Below, piece by piece: positions 63,645-64,000 of a stretch of 64,000 nt of DNA. Both the position numbers and the translations under genes were made by a program. How positions within the stretch are numbered: position 1 is the first letter of the stretch; each line of letters opens with the position of its first letter. The stretch covers positions 42,151-106,150 of the forward strand of contig JAOASG010000015.1 in assembly GCA_025210235.1 (NCBI GenBank), read 5' to 3'. The notes under the pieces were generated by a model. The model saw nothing but the letters and a program-made list of their open reading frames with translations. It was not told where the DNA came from and made no database searches. The DNA comes from Vallitalea sp. Lineage in GTDB: Bacteria > Bacillota > Clostridia > Lachnospirales > Vallitaleaceae.

Positions 63645-63679
63645 AATAATTAAACCACAAAATGGTGGTTTAAATTATT
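63645..63679 (+). terminator. Hairpin between the two serine tRNAs
   Basis: AATAATT-AAACCAC pairs with GTGGTTTAAATTATT across loop AAAAT, with one bulge. There is no clear T-run; it may be a processing site or a weak terminator. Confidence 0.5.
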
Positions 63680-63720
63680 GCTAAAATGCAAATAATCGCG
63701 AAGTGTTTTTCATACGGCTT

Positions 63721-63808
63721 GGAGAAGTACCCAAGCGGCTGAAGGGGCTCCCCTGGAAAGGGAGTAGGTCGTTAACGCGGCGCGAGGGTTCAAATCCCTC
63801 CTTCTCCG
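63721..63808 (+). tRNA. tRNA-Ser (anticodon GGA)
   Basis: Acceptor GGAGAAG pairs with CTTCTCC, anticodon stem CTCCC/GGGAG encloses CTGGAAA with anticodon GGA, a long variable arm (AGGTCGTTAACGCGGC region) follows, and the T arm is GAGGG-TTCAAAT-CCCTC. Discriminator G, no encoded CCA. Confidence 0.96.
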
Positions 63809-63831
63809 TTTAAAAGAAATAAAAAAAGTTG

Positions 63832-63860
63832 TTGACAAACATTATAAAATATGATAAAAT
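63832..63860 (+). promoter_or_regulatory. rRNA operon promoter
   Basis: TTGACA (63832-63837), exactly 17 bp, TGATAAAAT with the -10 at 63855-63860 is a near-consensus strong promoter starting the transcript that leads into 16S rRNA. Confidence 0.85.
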
Positions 63861-64000
63861 ATTTTTCGCTAACGCATTAAAAATAAGAACCTTGAAAACT
63901 GAACAGTGAAACAACCAAAAACTTAGAAATAAGTTTTACCCAAGAAAATTCCTTAGTAAATTAATGGATGAAGACGATAGTCTATAAAATATAAGCCAGA
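63861..64000 (+). other. 16S rRNA leader, cut by window edge
   Basis: The string GAACCTTGAAAACTGAACAG around 63887-63906 is the conserved sequence found in leaders and spacers of Firmicutes rRNA operons. The 16S gene itself starts to the right of the window. Confidence 0.8.

Noticed and set aside
1..64000. Prophage, complete insertion sequence, toxin-antitoxin or phage-defence module
   Set aside because: No integrase, transposase, capsid, restriction or paired small toxin-antitoxin genes were recognised; all larger frames fit housekeeping, surface-polymer or hypothetical genes.

Overview
The window is AT-rich DNA from the chromosome of a strictly anaerobic, low-GC Gram-positive bacterium of the class Clostridia. 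The basis is Firmicutes-type gene order (ftsE-ftsX-M23 peptidase-ctp-PDZ protein-uvrB-uvrA; hpf-secA-prfB), a three-gene electron-bifurcating type [FeFe]-hydrogenase operon, an FMN riboswitch before a riboflavin ECF-transporter gene, and strong AGGAGG-type ribosome binding sites with many TTG starts. I cannot name the species. Almost every gene is on the + strand, running towards an rRNA operon whose promoter and leader close the window; only a diguanylate cyclase and a ferritin run the other way. I see no prophage, complete insertion sequence or CRISPR array.

Layout. 1-12.3 kb: a surface-polysaccharide locus (phosphodiester glycosidase cut by the left edge, acetyltransferase, UDP-ManNAc dehydrogenase, two GT4 glycosyltransferases, two tandem DUF4330 proteins, a small membrane protein, a Wzy/O-antigen-ligase-like protein, CsaB pyruvyl transferase, TagA/WecG-type glycosyltransferase). 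The mix suggests a pyruvylated, ManNAcA-containing secondary cell-wall polymer. 12.4-16.3 kb: YitT-like membrane protein, a shared sugar-ABC ATPase (UgpC/MsmK type) and a CdaR-family regulator. 16.4-26.7 kb: FtsEX with a coiled-coil M23 endopeptidase, C-terminal processing protease, a MinJ-like PDZ membrane protein, then uvrBA behind a LexA-type operator. 27.1-32.9 kb: PHP-domain protein and the hydrogenase operon, preceded by a Rex-like operator. 33-38.3 kb: a DnaA-box cluster, hpf, a small exported orphan protein, secA, and prfB with its programmed +1 frameshift. 38.4-45.7 kb: cheW, an aspartate-family amino-acid operon (ACT regulator, hom, phosphoglycerate-mutase-like probable homoserine kinase, lysC with an internal start), and tex. 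45.8-51.4 kb: diguanylate cyclase, a gene remnant, FMN riboswitch-ribU, ycxB-like gene, tsaE-tsaB-rimI. 51.6-64 kb: a lipoprotein, a Lon-like protease with a degenerate ATPase, transketolase, RNase Z, tsaD, ferritin, ispD, two serine tRNAs and the rRNA promoter/leader.

The most notable non-coding signals are: a 111-bp inverted-repeat (MITE-like) element present as two full copies in opposite orientation, at 7323-7433 and 48221-48331, with several half copies just upstream of genes; a cluster of six DnaA-box-like 9-mers at 33057-33178; a LexA-type box that also forms a terminator hairpin and overlaps the -35 of uvrB; and a Rex-like palindrome before the hydrogenase genes. The most speculative but attractive coding candidate is the small exported protein encoded immediately upstream of secA, which has the genetic position of a secretion monitor.
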